In this document: in pieces, positions 47,216 to 63,618 of the stretch
Layout of the letters: the number at the start of each line of letters is the position of its first letter
Numbering within the stretch: position 1 is the stretch's first letter
Source of the DNA: Chiua virens
Taxonomy: Eukaryota; Basidiomycota; Agaricomycetes; Boletales; Boletaceae
Reading direction: 5' to 3'
Length of the DNA stretch: 64,000 nucleotides
Assembly (NCBI GenBank): GCA_019787685.1
Contig: JAHNUO010000009.1
Coordinates: 806,001 to 870,000 of the forward strand
The notes under the pieces: generated by a model
The model's input: only the letters and a program-made list of their open reading frames with translations
Told to the model about the DNA's origin: nothing
Database searches by the model: none
Position numbers and translations under genes: made by a program

Positions 47216-48600
47216 TCATCGTCTGGCGCTTCCACGACCGTAACCAGTCTGGAGGTTGTCGAGCTCCGACTCCAGCTGTTTGATGGCACTATGGGCCATC
47301 TCCAAGTCTTTGTTGAGACGATCCCGCTCCGCGATAAGCTATATATACGATCAGTTTAATCAGGTTTATTGGGTTCCAAACGATCACATACATGTTGTTC
47401 CCATTGTCTGAAACGCGCCTCCTCCGCCTTGACCTGCTCGGTGAACCTCTTGCGGAGTTGCTCTTCTTCATCCTTGAACTTGGGATTGTCCACTTTCTTG
47501 ACCTTGGGTTCCCCGAACTTCCTTGTCTCCATCTGTTGTTGTCTGTAGTTTTCATAGTGGAGCTCTTCGGTGGTCGAGATTAAATCCAGCATGTGGGTCC
47601 TGATGAGAAGCGAACGCAGCTTGCGGAAATCGCAATGGTTCTCGTTCTCGACCTCCGCAACACCCCAGAGGTACTCACGACCCTTGACGGTACGTCCATC
47701 GGAAGTTTGAACGTCTTCAGTGGAACCGATGATGGAGAACGGCATGGCATCGGTGAGCATACGAGCATGCTCTGCAGCTGCCTCATCGTCGGTCTCAACA
47801 GGGGGCTGGTAAATACGAATGCCCTGGGCAGCGATAACTTCGCGGATGCGCTGCTTGAAGACGAACAGGTCGTTTTGAGTGAGGGTGTCAGCCTTGGCGA
47901 TGACTGGAATGAGGTTGACACGCGTGCCGAGACGCTTCATGATCTCAATATCGAGGGGTTTCAAGCTTGGCAATCAAATGCACATGAGTTTACGTGGTGA
48001 AACGCTTGTGGCTGAACAAACTCACGTGTGTCCGGTGGGTCGGATGAAGTGCAAGCAACAGTGAACCCTGAGGTCGGTCTTCTCCTCACGCTGGGGTTGT
48101 TGCTCTTGTCGCATATAAGCCTCGTGCTGATCATCGATGAAATCGACGATTGGGGACCAGGAGTCACGGTTGTTGACATAGTCCCCAAATCCGGGGGTGT
48201 CAATGACGCTGAGCTTGACTTTGAACTGCTTCTCCTCGAGCTCAGCTTTGATTATTTCGACCTCAGTCAGCTTATCCAGCTGCTTGTGGTGGCGTCTCGA
48301 GTAGTTCTTAGCAGAAGACAGCTCGGTAGTGAAGAGCGTGTTGACGAGAGTGGTCTTGCCGAGACCAGATTCACCTGATTATCCAACAAGTTCTCAACGT
48401 GGATTGATCCCGAAAAGATGACAAGACGCACCAACGACCATCATGGTGAAGTGAGCACCATGCTTGGCCACGATTTTGTGTCTCTGAACGCGACGAGTAA
48501 TGGTCAACGTCTGAGAGATTGGGTAGACGTGTCAACACGAACCTGGTTTGGGAGGTTTGCAATGCCAATGCCATCTGAGGTGGGGGCTGGGGAGGACATG
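47216..48600 (-). CDS. Septin GTPase
   Basis: Septins polymerise into filaments at septa and the cell cortex. From ATG 48600 (MSSPAPTSDGIGIANLPNQ) short introns lead to HGAHFTMMVVG and ESGLGKTTLVNTLF (P-loop). LSVIDTPGFGDYVNNRDSW (G3 and septin-unique region), HCCLHFIRPTGHT, LKPLDIEIMKRLGTRVNLIP and VIAKADTLTQ (G4 AKAD) follow. YLWGVAEVENENHCDFRKLR (septin element) comes next, then a charged coiled coil ending EMAHSAIKQLESELDNLQTG, stop at 47216. The short N-terminus and short coiled coil suggest a Cdc11- or Cdc12-type subunit; I cannot decide which. It looks complete. Confidence 0.93.
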
Positions 48601-48724
48601 GCTTGTTCAACTTTTCTCGATGGCGACGCGAGCAAACCGAAAAACAACTTGGCAAGTTTTCATGGTCCTTGTTTGGTTCTGTTTGTATCGGTGGCGGTCG
48701 TAGATATCCTGACTACAAATTAAA

Positions 48725-49367
48725 CTAGGTGGTGTCCATCGCGTCGTCTTCCACCGCACGTTCTTTTCCCTTTCTTGTTCCCTTCTTCCTCTTCCGCGTC
48801 GTACTATTAGGCTGCTCGGTTGCAGCCTGGGAGGGGATCTCCGGGTCTACATACATGGACGCCACTTCCTCGAGGAGTTCCGCCTCCTTGCGTTCCACAG
48901 GTGTGGGCCCGGCGCGTGCCTTCTCTTTCAGTTGTACTTCCTTGAAACGGAGACGCTGTTCGGTAGACCCGATATGAACCAACGATCGCTTGTTTGTCTG
49001 CCCGTCGTCTGCAATCTGTCGTTCAGTATCGCGCGTGACAGCAGAGACGCACGCACGTTTCTCCGTGAATAGGAGCTCAGTGCCCAGAAGGGTGTCATGA
49101 CGTCCCTTGAATATGGAGCCAGAGAGCTGTAAGAACGGTGTCGGCGTGTCCAGTCCCTTTCGTTGTATTCAATAGCGTACGTGCTGTGGTGGAATGGTAC
49201 ATACGTACGATCAATCGGTATGTCGAGGTGCTCGGGAGCAACGTCGGTTCGACCACGCCCAGATCAAGCGTGACATACGAAACCTCTTCTTCCTCCTCGA
49301 GATAATCTTCATCAGGTCCAAAGGACTCGACGTGTCGGTACCCCGGCACCAGCGTTGTCGCCGGCAT
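48725..49367 (-). CDS. TFIIIC subunit with triple-barrel domain (TFC7/GTF3C6-like)
   Basis: TFIIIC recruits RNA polymerase III to tRNA and 5S genes. The ATG at 49367 starts MPATTLVPGYRHVES, followed by an acidic block and the triple-barrel domain. That domain reads EVSYVTLDLGVVEPTLLPST, TYRLI, then after one intron GLDTPTPFLQLSGSIFKGRH and DTLLGTELLFTEKR. The tail is basic and nuclear-looking (TTRKRKKGTRKGKERA), stop at 48725. Length (about 195 residues) fits the small fungal subunits. The start codon is only 50 bp from the start of the divergent MRM2-like gene. Confidence 0.82.
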
Positions 49368-49417
49368 GGAGGGATGGTTGTTTGGCAAGACCCTCTGATC
49401 CAAACAAACGCCATCTT
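49368..49417. promoter_or_regulatory. 50-bp divergent start-to-start region (TFIIIC subunit / MRM2-like)
   Basis: Only 50 bases separate the two start codons, so the promoters and 5' leaders must overlap the neighbouring coding regions. No TATA box is present in it. Confidence 0.6.
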
Positions 49418-50268
49418 ATGTCCTTCCGCCCATCGCCCATCCGCCTCAAAAAACTCAGCACTGCATCCCGCACATGGCTCAACCGACAGTCCCGTGACCC
49501 ATACATTAAACAACGCAACGCATCTCCCAACACCTACCGCTCCCGCTCTGCCTTCAAGCTTCTCGAGCTCAACGCCGCCTGGGGTGGCTTTTTGTCTAAA
49601 AAGGATGTCCGTGCCGTCGTCGACCTTGGTGCGGCCCCAGGCGGTTGGAGTCAAGTCGTCGCCGAACAGCTCGGGTGGACCGACACTACCCCGTTGCCCG
49701 CTGGGGACGGTCCCCGTGATGATCGCGATGCGTCGGGGTCCTGGAGCCCCAAGGACACACGGGGTGTCATCGTGTCCGTCGATTTGTTGCCTATGGTACC
49801 AATCCCGGGCGTGCACTCCATGCAAATGGACTTTTTAGCTCCCCAGGCTGGGCCCGCGATCAAAGCTGCCCTTCACACCTCCGAGAATCCGTCTGGAATG
49901 GCAGACATCATCCTCTCTGATATGGCCGCTAATTTCTCCGGATATAAAACTCGAGACATCGAGAGCAGCCTTGATATTTGTCGATCGGTATTCGACTTTG
50001 CAAAGGACAACCTGCAGCCACGAAATTCGCCGCAAGGACGTCGAGGAGGAACATTGTTGTGAGTTACAAAACTTCTATACGTCAATTGCCATTGCTAAAA
50101 CTCATCGCTAGACTCAAGCACTTTGCCCATCCATTGTTACAAGACTTCCGCAAACGCTTGTTGGAACCCAATTTCCATACTGTCCACTACATCAAACCAA
50201 CCTCGAGCAGGTCCGAGTCCGCCGAGGGCTACTGGTTGTGCCGAGGGTGGAAAGGACTGACTTCATGA
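49418..50268 (+). CDS. MRM2: MRM2-like mitochondrial rRNA 2'-O-methyltransferase (FtsJ/RrmJ family)
   Basis: Methylates a ribose in the large mitochondrial rRNA using S-adenosylmethionine. The ATG at 49418 gives a basic, mitochondrial-type N-terminus (MSFRPSPIRLKKLSTASRTW). It continues with LNRQSRDPYIKQ, YRSRSAFKLLEL (first catalytic Lys), VVDLGAAPGGWSQVVAEQLG (SAM loop), VDLLPM and ADIILSDMAANFSGY (catalytic Asp). After the single intron (50059-50111) come LKHFAHPLLQDF (catalytic Lys) and HYIKPTSSRSESAEGYWLCR (catalytic Glu). About 265 residues, complete. The K-D-K-E tetrad is intact. The presequence and size favour MRM2 over the tRNA enzyme TRM7. Confidence 0.88.
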
Positions 50269-50434
50269 CCTGCAACTTGAGTGATCTCATACATCTTGAT
50301 AATATTGTCATACCCTAGTCGTAATACACAAATATGATAGTCATGGAAGATAGAGAGACAAAACATGTCAGACTTTCGCGATTCGAAACATAATTTGAGC
50401 GGCTGCGCAGGCCCAGTGATACGAAAGATGATAT

Positions 50435-50960
<526 letters not shown>

Positions 50961-51682
50961 TTATGTAAGTTAAGTGGAGGTGACTGAGGTGATGGTGGTT
51001 TAGAGCAAGAGGCGCGTCGGCGTTGATTGACGTGTTATATGCGGTAACCGCATCACGTGACAGGTACCACGCATAGTCTGCTGTGAAATCCCTTTCCTCC
51101 AAACATCCACTTCTGACTGCAAGGAGAGACAGTTGACCTCAACACTAGATGTGATCCTATCCACTCCTAAGTGTACCCTTGCCAACAAGGCATCAGTAAA
51201 TTTACGCATTCCACTTAGCCAACTATCAAAACACCTCTAAACTCGTTCAAATTCTGTATGGAAGCTTTCCTTTCTTTTCATTAAAATGTAGTGTATTTGA
51301 AGTATTCAATGTTTTGAAACAAAGTATGGTAGTATTGCACATGATTCATAGCTTGACAAGCAAAATAAGATGGATTGAGCAGTGATATACACCGTATCAA
51401 ATTACTGATTTGAACAGTCCCGGATCCATCGACCTTCTCTGATGGTTGCAGCCAGACACTGGCAGTTTTACTAGTTTTAGAGATCTGAGTCACAACTGGA
51501 CGTCCAGAACTGCCAGTACTTGCTTGCTGCTATTTGCCTGAGGTGTGATGATCTTGACAGCATCGAAATAAACCGTCTATGGAGCAGGTGCCCATGTAGG
51601 ATAGAACTCAACGATCCCTCGTACTACGATAAGCTTACATTTCACTTCGTACCAAGACATCCCAAACGGTCTATGTATACAA
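50961..51682. other. H4 upstream region and intergenic
   Basis: Contains a palindromic TCACGTGA at 51053; otherwise nothing recognised. Confidence 0.4.
51053..51060. promoter_or_regulatory. TCACGTGA E-box upstream of histone H4
   Basis: An 8-bp palindrome 93 bp upstream of the H4 start. CACGTG is bound by bHLH factors such as Cbf1 in fungi. A role in H4, or in the sulfhydrylase genes whose nearest 3' end is 620 bp away, is speculative. Confidence 0.25.
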
Positions 51683-53649
<1,967 letters not shown>

Positions 53650-54531
53650 CAGGATCGAGGAAAGAAACTGGGTTCAGGACGAGTCCTGTGAAAGATGCAT
53701 TTATATACGTGTTGAAGAAACGTGGTTTTGCCGGATTGCATGTAATCACGCCATCTGCCCTGAGGCATGAGATCTGAGAGATCACAAGGACGCCGACTCA
53801 TGCGCGGACTTGCAGCTTGGGAGACTGACTGCCGGCGCTTCTCGGTACTAGTGCTGTAGATAGTCAAATGTATGCCAGATCGACAGGTTTAATGTGGCAA
53901 CGAATTCCACATTTTAACTGCATTTGGCCTTGATTCTGGGAACACGAGTACGTCCCGCGGCCGCCCATGGGGATATATCTCAGCCATAGAAGTAGCATGA
54001 AGGGGTGAATTGCCTCGGTTTGCCTCGGATTCCATGTTACGGTGATTCTCGTCCGTGATGAGCACTTGAGTTGATGGCTCGAGAAATTCCTCTTAGCAAT
54101 GACACGGGCCCTGAACGATTCCTGCATAATCATCCCATTCGACCCCGCTGGCCTACTATGGGGGTTGTGCGTTACGACGTGGGAGGAGGCTGAGAGCAGG
54201 GCTAGGAACGTGACAACGAGTCGAAGGCAACACTTAGTACTGGTGTCCCAAGTCGCTGATTGCTGGTAGGACCCCTGGCAGCAACTGCTACTCGCGACCA
54301 TCACGGTGACTCCCGGTAAGTCGGACTGCAGCCTTGCCTTCATAATTTTTCACACCAATGCAATCAACCACTATTAGTAGTAAGTCACTGATCTATTCAC
54401 CTCACAGAAAACCGTAGTCGATCGCAGTACTAGCGCACTCAGGCTAGAGCCAAACCCTTCTTCGTATTTCTTCACTTGTACAACGTCAGGACCAAAAAAG
54501 ACAAAGAACTCCCTGATGAAGCCTACGAATA
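53650..54531. other. Spacer between sulfhydrylase copies 1 and 2
   Basis: A 160-codon minus-strand open stretch (53864-54343) has no recognisable domain and no splice structure I can support. Promoter of copy 1. Confidence 0.35.
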
Positions 54532-56541
<2,010 letters not shown>

Positions 56542-57459
56542 AGATTGGGGAGTAAATGGATTTATTAAAAGTGAGCTCAGATTGGAGTGTCCCTTTATAA
56601 GTATGGGTCAAGATATCGTTTTCGGGTTCACCTTGCCGTAATCACCGTGGAGGGAATTCAATGAGCGGTTTTGAGGTGGACCGCCCATTTTGCTATCCTA
56701 TCCGAGCCTGAGGTGAATATAGATTAGTACTACATAGTAGTTCCCAAGGCTTTCAAACCAGCTCAACATGTCCAGGTTATGAGACAGTCGTTGAAAACTG
56801 ATAACTGATCGTTGACCACTCGCAGGGAAGGATCACTAGAGCAGGGTGTGTTGTATGAAAGCCGTAGCCGCCGCAGTTCACCGATTGGGTCAGGAACGTT
56901 GAAGAACAATAAACATGAGGTCAGCTGTTGTGATGGTCACTTACTTGATCACAGTGTTAATTCGATGCATTGACTGTGACGAAACCCAAGCACTCTACAT
57001 GTGACTTCTTGTGCGGGAACATTCCGAACCTTATCGAACCAATCGCGCCGCGTGCTACGGGTTTAGTACGAAACGAGCTAGATGCTTATTTTCTTATAGG
57101 AAAACTATTGATCCCACCTTGTAAGAACTGAGCCGTGGGTAATATCCTCAGGGGTATTAAGATTATGCTGATCGACTCGAAAGAACATGTGTCTGCTCTG
57201 GGCTACGTCAAAATGTAACAATTCGGGTGGCAAGTCACCTCACGCCGACCTCAACGAGTGACTGCATCATGTTCGTTATGCTAGAGCTAGGGCAAGTCAA
57301 CATGAATAACGTAACATTTCACGCGAGATTGTCGTCGACCTACCTGAATTGCGGTGTCAACCCTCTGAAATATATCCGTCCGAGTTTTGTGTGGAGTATC
57401 CTATGGTTCTACGAGTAGCAAAGTCAAGACCACATTGTAATCTCTCGTAGGAATGTCGC
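56542..57459. other. Spacer upstream of copy 2
   Basis: No recognisable gene; likely promoter of copy 2. Confidence 0.4.
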
Positions 57460-58095
57460 TTACCTAGCAATTGAAGAAGAAAATGGCTCGGAAGATTGGG
57501 ACATCATATCGTCCTCCGGTTCATCAGAGGCATCATCCACAGGCTCGGTCCACAAATTCACGCCGCTAGGCACATATTCCACAATATCACAGATCCTTGA
57601 AATTCCCGTTGAAAAAACACGATCAAGAAAATCAGGATGCAATGGTACTCACAAGACTTCGAGCGTCAGAAAGAAATAGAAATAATTTCTGGACAGGTAG
57701 AAGACACCTGCTGCTTCGTTCATTCTTTGCGTTGCCAGCGTCAAGGGATACCCCAGTGAGCTAAACTTCCTGGACGCTTGGTATGGTACCATAGTGCGCT
57801 CTATGCCGGGGGAAAGAATATCCACCATTTGGCGCAGTACGCTTATGCATACTGTGGGTTCGTTGCTAGACAGCCAATCTGTGATTCGAGTGTCTACAGA
57901 CCACTCTCGATCAGGTGAAAGCAACCCCTTTGATATCGCTTTTGAGACAAGGGCAATCCGCTGCAGCTGATGGTGAGTTCTGAGGTCCACTACCCTGGAT
58001 TCGCCAGCGGTGAGAGTCAGTAGATCAACAATTCGCTGAGAGAAGTTTATAATGGGGGAGAGGAGTTCTTGCTCCGAAGGCTTCACTCCTCGCAT
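57460..58095 (-). CDS. Unknown protein between sulfhydrylase copies 2 and 3
   Basis: From ATG 58095 (MRGVKPSEQELLSPIINFSQ) the frame stays open through RIVDLLTLTAGESRVVDLRT and VLRQMVDILSPGIERTMVPY to a GTGAGT donor. After a 57-bp intron it continues with DIVEYVPSGVNLWTEP and an acidic Ser-rich tail (DEPEDDMMSQSSEPFSSS), stop TAA at 57460: about 191 residues. The frame is open further upstream to 58278, overlapping the 3' end of copy 3 region, but no earlier ATG is present. No domain recognised; mostly helical, soluble. Clean splicing supports a real gene. Confidence 0.5.
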
Positions 58096-58287
58096 AGCAA
58101 GGTTACTGACATGCGTGTGGGAATCTATGATACAGTGGCAGTGCCGGACATTCGAAGCAGTCGGACTCAAGATCCACACGGTCCCGCACAGGATAAGGTT
58201 AGCGATAAGTGACCTTTTGCAGCTAGCTAGTACGGTAGTACCCAGGATTATAATACGACAAGAAAGTGAGTAATCCAAGACAATTCT

Positions 58288-60251
<1,964 letters not shown>

Positions 60252-60565
60252 GGTAGTGTTTCAAAGAAGGCGAGAACAGGCGCAATGATTCTTTTGGAGA
60301 GGGGTTAAAACAAGCCCCTCAGTCTGTGTAATACTTGATTAGTGATCAAAAAGCCGATCATGTTAGACGACGATTCGACAATCGAATTCACTCTCATGAC
60401 ACTTATCATGCATCATGACTGGCCACAGTTTGAACACTGATTAAATTTCTAGACTAAAATGACGAGTAAGCATTGGATCGTAAACGAGACTCGTAAAACA
60501 AGGACACTTCCAGCTAGACGTCGTGAGAGGTATAATCGAACAGACATGATTGCAGCAAGTTTCAG

Positions 60566-61396
60566 TCACGTAGCCTTAACAAATTTCCCTACACGATGCC
60601 AAAATAGATGTTCCTTATCTTCGTTCTCGACCCCAGTCAATTCCTCGCTCGCCCACCCACCGACTTGCTGGATCCATACGTGCGTCGGGCGATCCAGGAC
60701 ACACCCATCGAAGGCCAACGCCCAGATCGGCGACCAAAATGATTGCCACCAAGCCACATAAGCGAACGGATTCCGAACGTGCTCAAAGAAGAGCATCTGG
60801 CCACCAGGTTTGAGTACCTCGGTAGCGAGCGATTTGATGGTCTCTTCGGGCTCGGGGACCGAACAAAGCGTCAACACGGACACGATGGTGTCGACCGGTT
60901 GATAGCCACCCAGCGACGTGAGAATTGAGGTCGTGTCCTCGGCGCCACAGGAGAGGAGGAGAAGGGTGCCGGATGACTCGTTGAACCCGGCTGTTTCCGC
61001 GGCACGGCGGATTTCGTCGTGCATGAGGATGTTGGGCTCGAGGGCAACGTATTTGGTCACGCGAGTGGTGTCCAGGTATTTAGCCGTGTGACCGTGCCCT
61101 TTGATATGGGATGAGCACGTGGTATGGTTTCGGGAGCGATGCGCCTCACCTGCACCAAGGTCGAGGACAATACCATATGCATTCTGGGCGATAAGAGAGG
61201 TCTTTAGCTCCACGTTGTTCCCGTCGATACCAGGACCAAGGGTAGTCCAAGCATGAGACATGAAGATGCGTGAAACCTCTCTAGGACGCAAGAGAAGAGA
61301 AGGGGTCGACCATATTTGCCAAAAGGTGGGCCAAAACGCGAGATGGAGCGATAGGTAGAGGTCTTGGAGAAGGGTGAATCGTTTGAGGATAGACAT
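60566..61396 (-). CDS. TMT1/METTL7-like SAM methyltransferase
   Basis: ATG 61396 starts MSILKRFTLLQDLYLSLHLA, a hydrophobic, amphipathic N-terminus like the membrane anchor of METTL7 proteins. One 51-bp intron (61099-61149) splits the SAM loop, giving IVLDLGAG/HGHTAKYL after splicing. Then come KYVALEPNILMHDEIRRAAE, SILTSLGGYQPVDTIVSVLT (motif IV region), LCSVPEPEETIKSLATEVLK and GGQMLFFEHVRNPFAYVAWW. It ends in the Cys/His/Trp-rich block typical of METTL7, stop at 60566: 259 residues. Human TMT1A/B (METTL7A/B) methylate thiols and sulfide; the same activity here is inferred. It lies directly upstream of sulfhydrylase copy 3. Confidence 0.8.
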   Translation of the reverse strand: MSILKRFTLLQDLYLSLHLAFWPTFWQIWSTPSLLLRPREVSRIFMSHAWTTLGPGIDGNNVELKTSLIAQNAYGIVLDLGAGEAHRSRNHTTCSSHIKGHGHTAKYLDTTRVTKYVALEPNILMHDEIRRAAETAGFNESSGTLLLLSCGAEDTTSILTSLGGYQPVDTIVSVLTLCSVPEPEETIKSLATEVLKPGGQMLFFEHVRNPFAYVAWWQSFWSPIWALAFDGCVLDRPTHVWIQQVGGWASEELTGVENEDKEHLFWHRVGKFVKAT

Positions 61397-62078
61397 TCCT
61401 TCCTTGATTGTGATGGTGGTGGTACGGTGGATCAAAGTGAAAGACGCCGAGAGGTTATTAATATTTCTCGCTAGCGGGTCAAAGTTCACGCGACCATACT
61501 GGGGACACTGGGGACGCCCTCCTGTAGCACTTGACGCAGAGACAAGAGAATTCACGCTAGCAGGCTGCTCTGGTCAGAAAACGAGATTGACAGATGTGGA
61601 GGATGGTGAATACCCGCTGTTAAGCTCTCCCCTAGACCATCGCCAGATCGTGACCGTCAGGTGGGTTGACTCGACAAAGTTCATCGTCTCCGCCCAGGTT
61701 TCTGGTGCAACGTTACACGACAACAAGTTGGAGTGATGGTGGTCGAGTGTCGTGTTGAGCCCGTCCTGGCTGTCTTTTTTATGCCCGTCATGGTCACCGT
61801 CAATGATGGTCTTGATGGGGATTCCCACGAGTTCATTTCACATCTTGACCAGCTGCCAGTGGACGGTAACCAGCACCAGCACCAGCTGCGGCGCACTGGC
61901 CGTTCCGTTTCAGTGACACTGTAACTACGAGTCTTTGGTGAGCACTGGCACGTCTCTAATCGACCAAAAAATTACTTACACTGCTAGACAAGTTCGCTTT
62001 TCTTGCATCACCATTCTCGACTCATACGACTGGCCGGACCTATACCAACGCATTCTACCCTACCTCAGCGTTCGCAAA
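61397..62078. promoter_or_regulatory. Divergent promoter region, methyltransferase / AUR1
   Basis: 680 bp between two start codons facing apart. No convincing gene; short frames only. The frame of AUR1 is open back to 61935 but without an earlier ATG. Confidence 0.5.
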
Positions 62079-63395
62079 ATGTACAGCACATTGGCGTTTC
62101 GCACGAGCGCAGTCGGTCCACTGCGAACCGTGTCGACCGCGTTCGTCACCGCAGTCGGTCGTCTCGACAAGTCATTTTCGCCTGCAGATACGATCGCACG
62201 TCTCCAAGCACACGCATTCGTAAAGTCTGATGCCATCTACATTGTTCATATAATTCTTGCCATGTTTTGGCTCGTTATCATGGAGGTTCCATCCTTCCCC
62301 TCCAAGCTCTTCATCCCCCTTCTCTACGCTATCGCCCTCCTCATCCCATTTACCTCCCAGTTCTTCCTCCCGGCAACACCTGTCTTCGCATGGCTCCTCG
62401 CATTCTACACGAACCGCTTTATACCCTCTGATCTCCGCCCCGCCGTTCACGTTGTCCTCCTTCCCACTCTAGAGTCCGTTCTATACGGTGCCAACATTTC
62501 CGATATCCTCACCCGTTTCACGCACCCCGTCCTCGACATAATTGCCTGGCTACCATACGGCGTCTTCCACTACACCTACCCACTCGTGCTCTCTCTCTTC
62601 CTCTGGCTTTTTCGCCCCTCTCTCGCCCTCAAGACCTGGGCCAAGACATTTGGCTACATGAACCTCACCGCTGTTCTCGTTCAGATCCTTATCCCCTGTG
62701 CCGCCCCCTGGTACGAAGTCATCTACGGCCTCACTCCCGCCACCTATGACGTCCCAGGCTCCCCTGGCGGCCTCGCCCGGATCGACGCCCTTTTTGGTAA
62801 CGACGGTTACCAAACCATGTTCTCCAACTCCCCCCTCGTGTTTGGTGCCTTTCCCAGTCTCCACGCTGGCTGGGCAACCCTCGGCGCGCTGTTCATTACC
62901 CACTTTTGGGACGGCACGACGCGGTATGTGTGGACGTACGTCGGAGTGCTGTATTGGAGTACCATGTACCTCACACACCACTACCTCATCGACGTCGTTG
63001 GCGGGGCGTGTCTTGCTACGGCATTTTTCTATTTGTTCATGCCGGACGAACTGCGCGGGAAGGGTGGGCACGGTGGGCGATCCAAGTATGAACAGTACGA
63101 CCTTGAGGCGAGACGTCTGGTGGGGATGGATGAGTTTGCGAGCGATACGGCCGAATCGATGGACTTATCGGACGAGGCGGAGCAGGACCAGCTTATTTTA
63201 TATCGATCCCCGAATCCGGATCGTACGAGTCAGGGAAAGGAACCTGTGAGGCAACACGTGGTGCCCAAGAAGTCAGGAGGGAAGATGCATCGTCATACGG
63301 CGAGCATTGCAAGCCTGATTCGTGCAGATGAGCGGTCGGAGGGGTGGAGTCCGATTGGGAACAAAGGGTTTGTATTTCCTCCCCTGAGCCGGTGA
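62079..63395 (+). CDS. AUR1: Inositol phosphorylceramide synthase catalytic subunit
   Basis: Transfers phosphoinositol from phosphatidylinositol to ceramide in the Golgi; essential for fungal sphingolipids and the target of aureobasidin A. ATG 62079 begins MYSTLAFRTSAVGPLRTVST. Several membrane helices follow (IYIVHIILAMFWLVIMEV, YAIALLIPFTSQFFLPAT, WLPYGVFHYTYPLVLSLFLW). The lipid-phosphatase motifs are GAFPSLHAGWATLGALF (catalytic His) and MYLTHHYLIDVVGGACLATA (second His and Asp). The C-terminal tail is hydrophilic and cytosolic. It is uninterrupted in this span, 438 residues, close to the usual fungal length. Confidence 0.93.
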   Translation: MYSTLAFRTSAVGPLRTVSTAFVTAVGRLDKSFSPADTIARLQAHAFVKSDAIYIVHIILAMFWLVIMEVPSFPSKLFIPLLYAIALLIPFTSQFFLPATPVFAWLLAFYTNRFIPSDLRPAVHVVLLPTLESVLYGANISDILTRFTHPVLDIIAWLPYGVFHYTYPLVLSLFLWLFRPSLALKTWAKTFGYMNLTAVLVQILIPCAAPWYEVIYGLTPATYDVPGSPGGLARIDALFGNDGYQTMFSNSPLVFGAFPSLHAGWATLGALFITHFWDGTTRYVWTYVGVLYWSTMYLTHHYLIDVVGGACLATAFFYLFMPDELRGKGGHGGRSKYEQYDLEARRLVGMDEFASDTAESMDLSDEAEQDQLILYRSPNPDRTSQGKEPVRQHVVPKKSGGKMHRHTASIASLIRADERSEGWSPIGNKGFVFPPLSR

Positions 63396-63618
63396 CCCTT
63401 GTGTTGTTGGTGGGATGGACTGTTGCCGGGAGCGAGGTCACACAACATGAGACATCACTCCATGGATACGACGCTAGTTCGAAGGGACGCTCTTGGTTCA
63501 CTATACCCTATCTACCGTTCAATGTCAACGTATTTCGAAGCGTTCCCTCTTGAGTGAAAAGGTTGTCAGTCTAAACGGTGCGACTCGGCCAGTATCATCT
63601 CCTTGCCATTATGATCTA

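Noticed and set aside
49211..49825. 204-codon open frame on the minus strand
   Set aside because: Antisense of the MRM2-like exon, which has clear catalytic motifs on the plus strand.
62550..63071. 173-codon minus-strand frame
   Set aside because: Shadow of AUR1; Glu/Gly-rich antisense of membrane codons.
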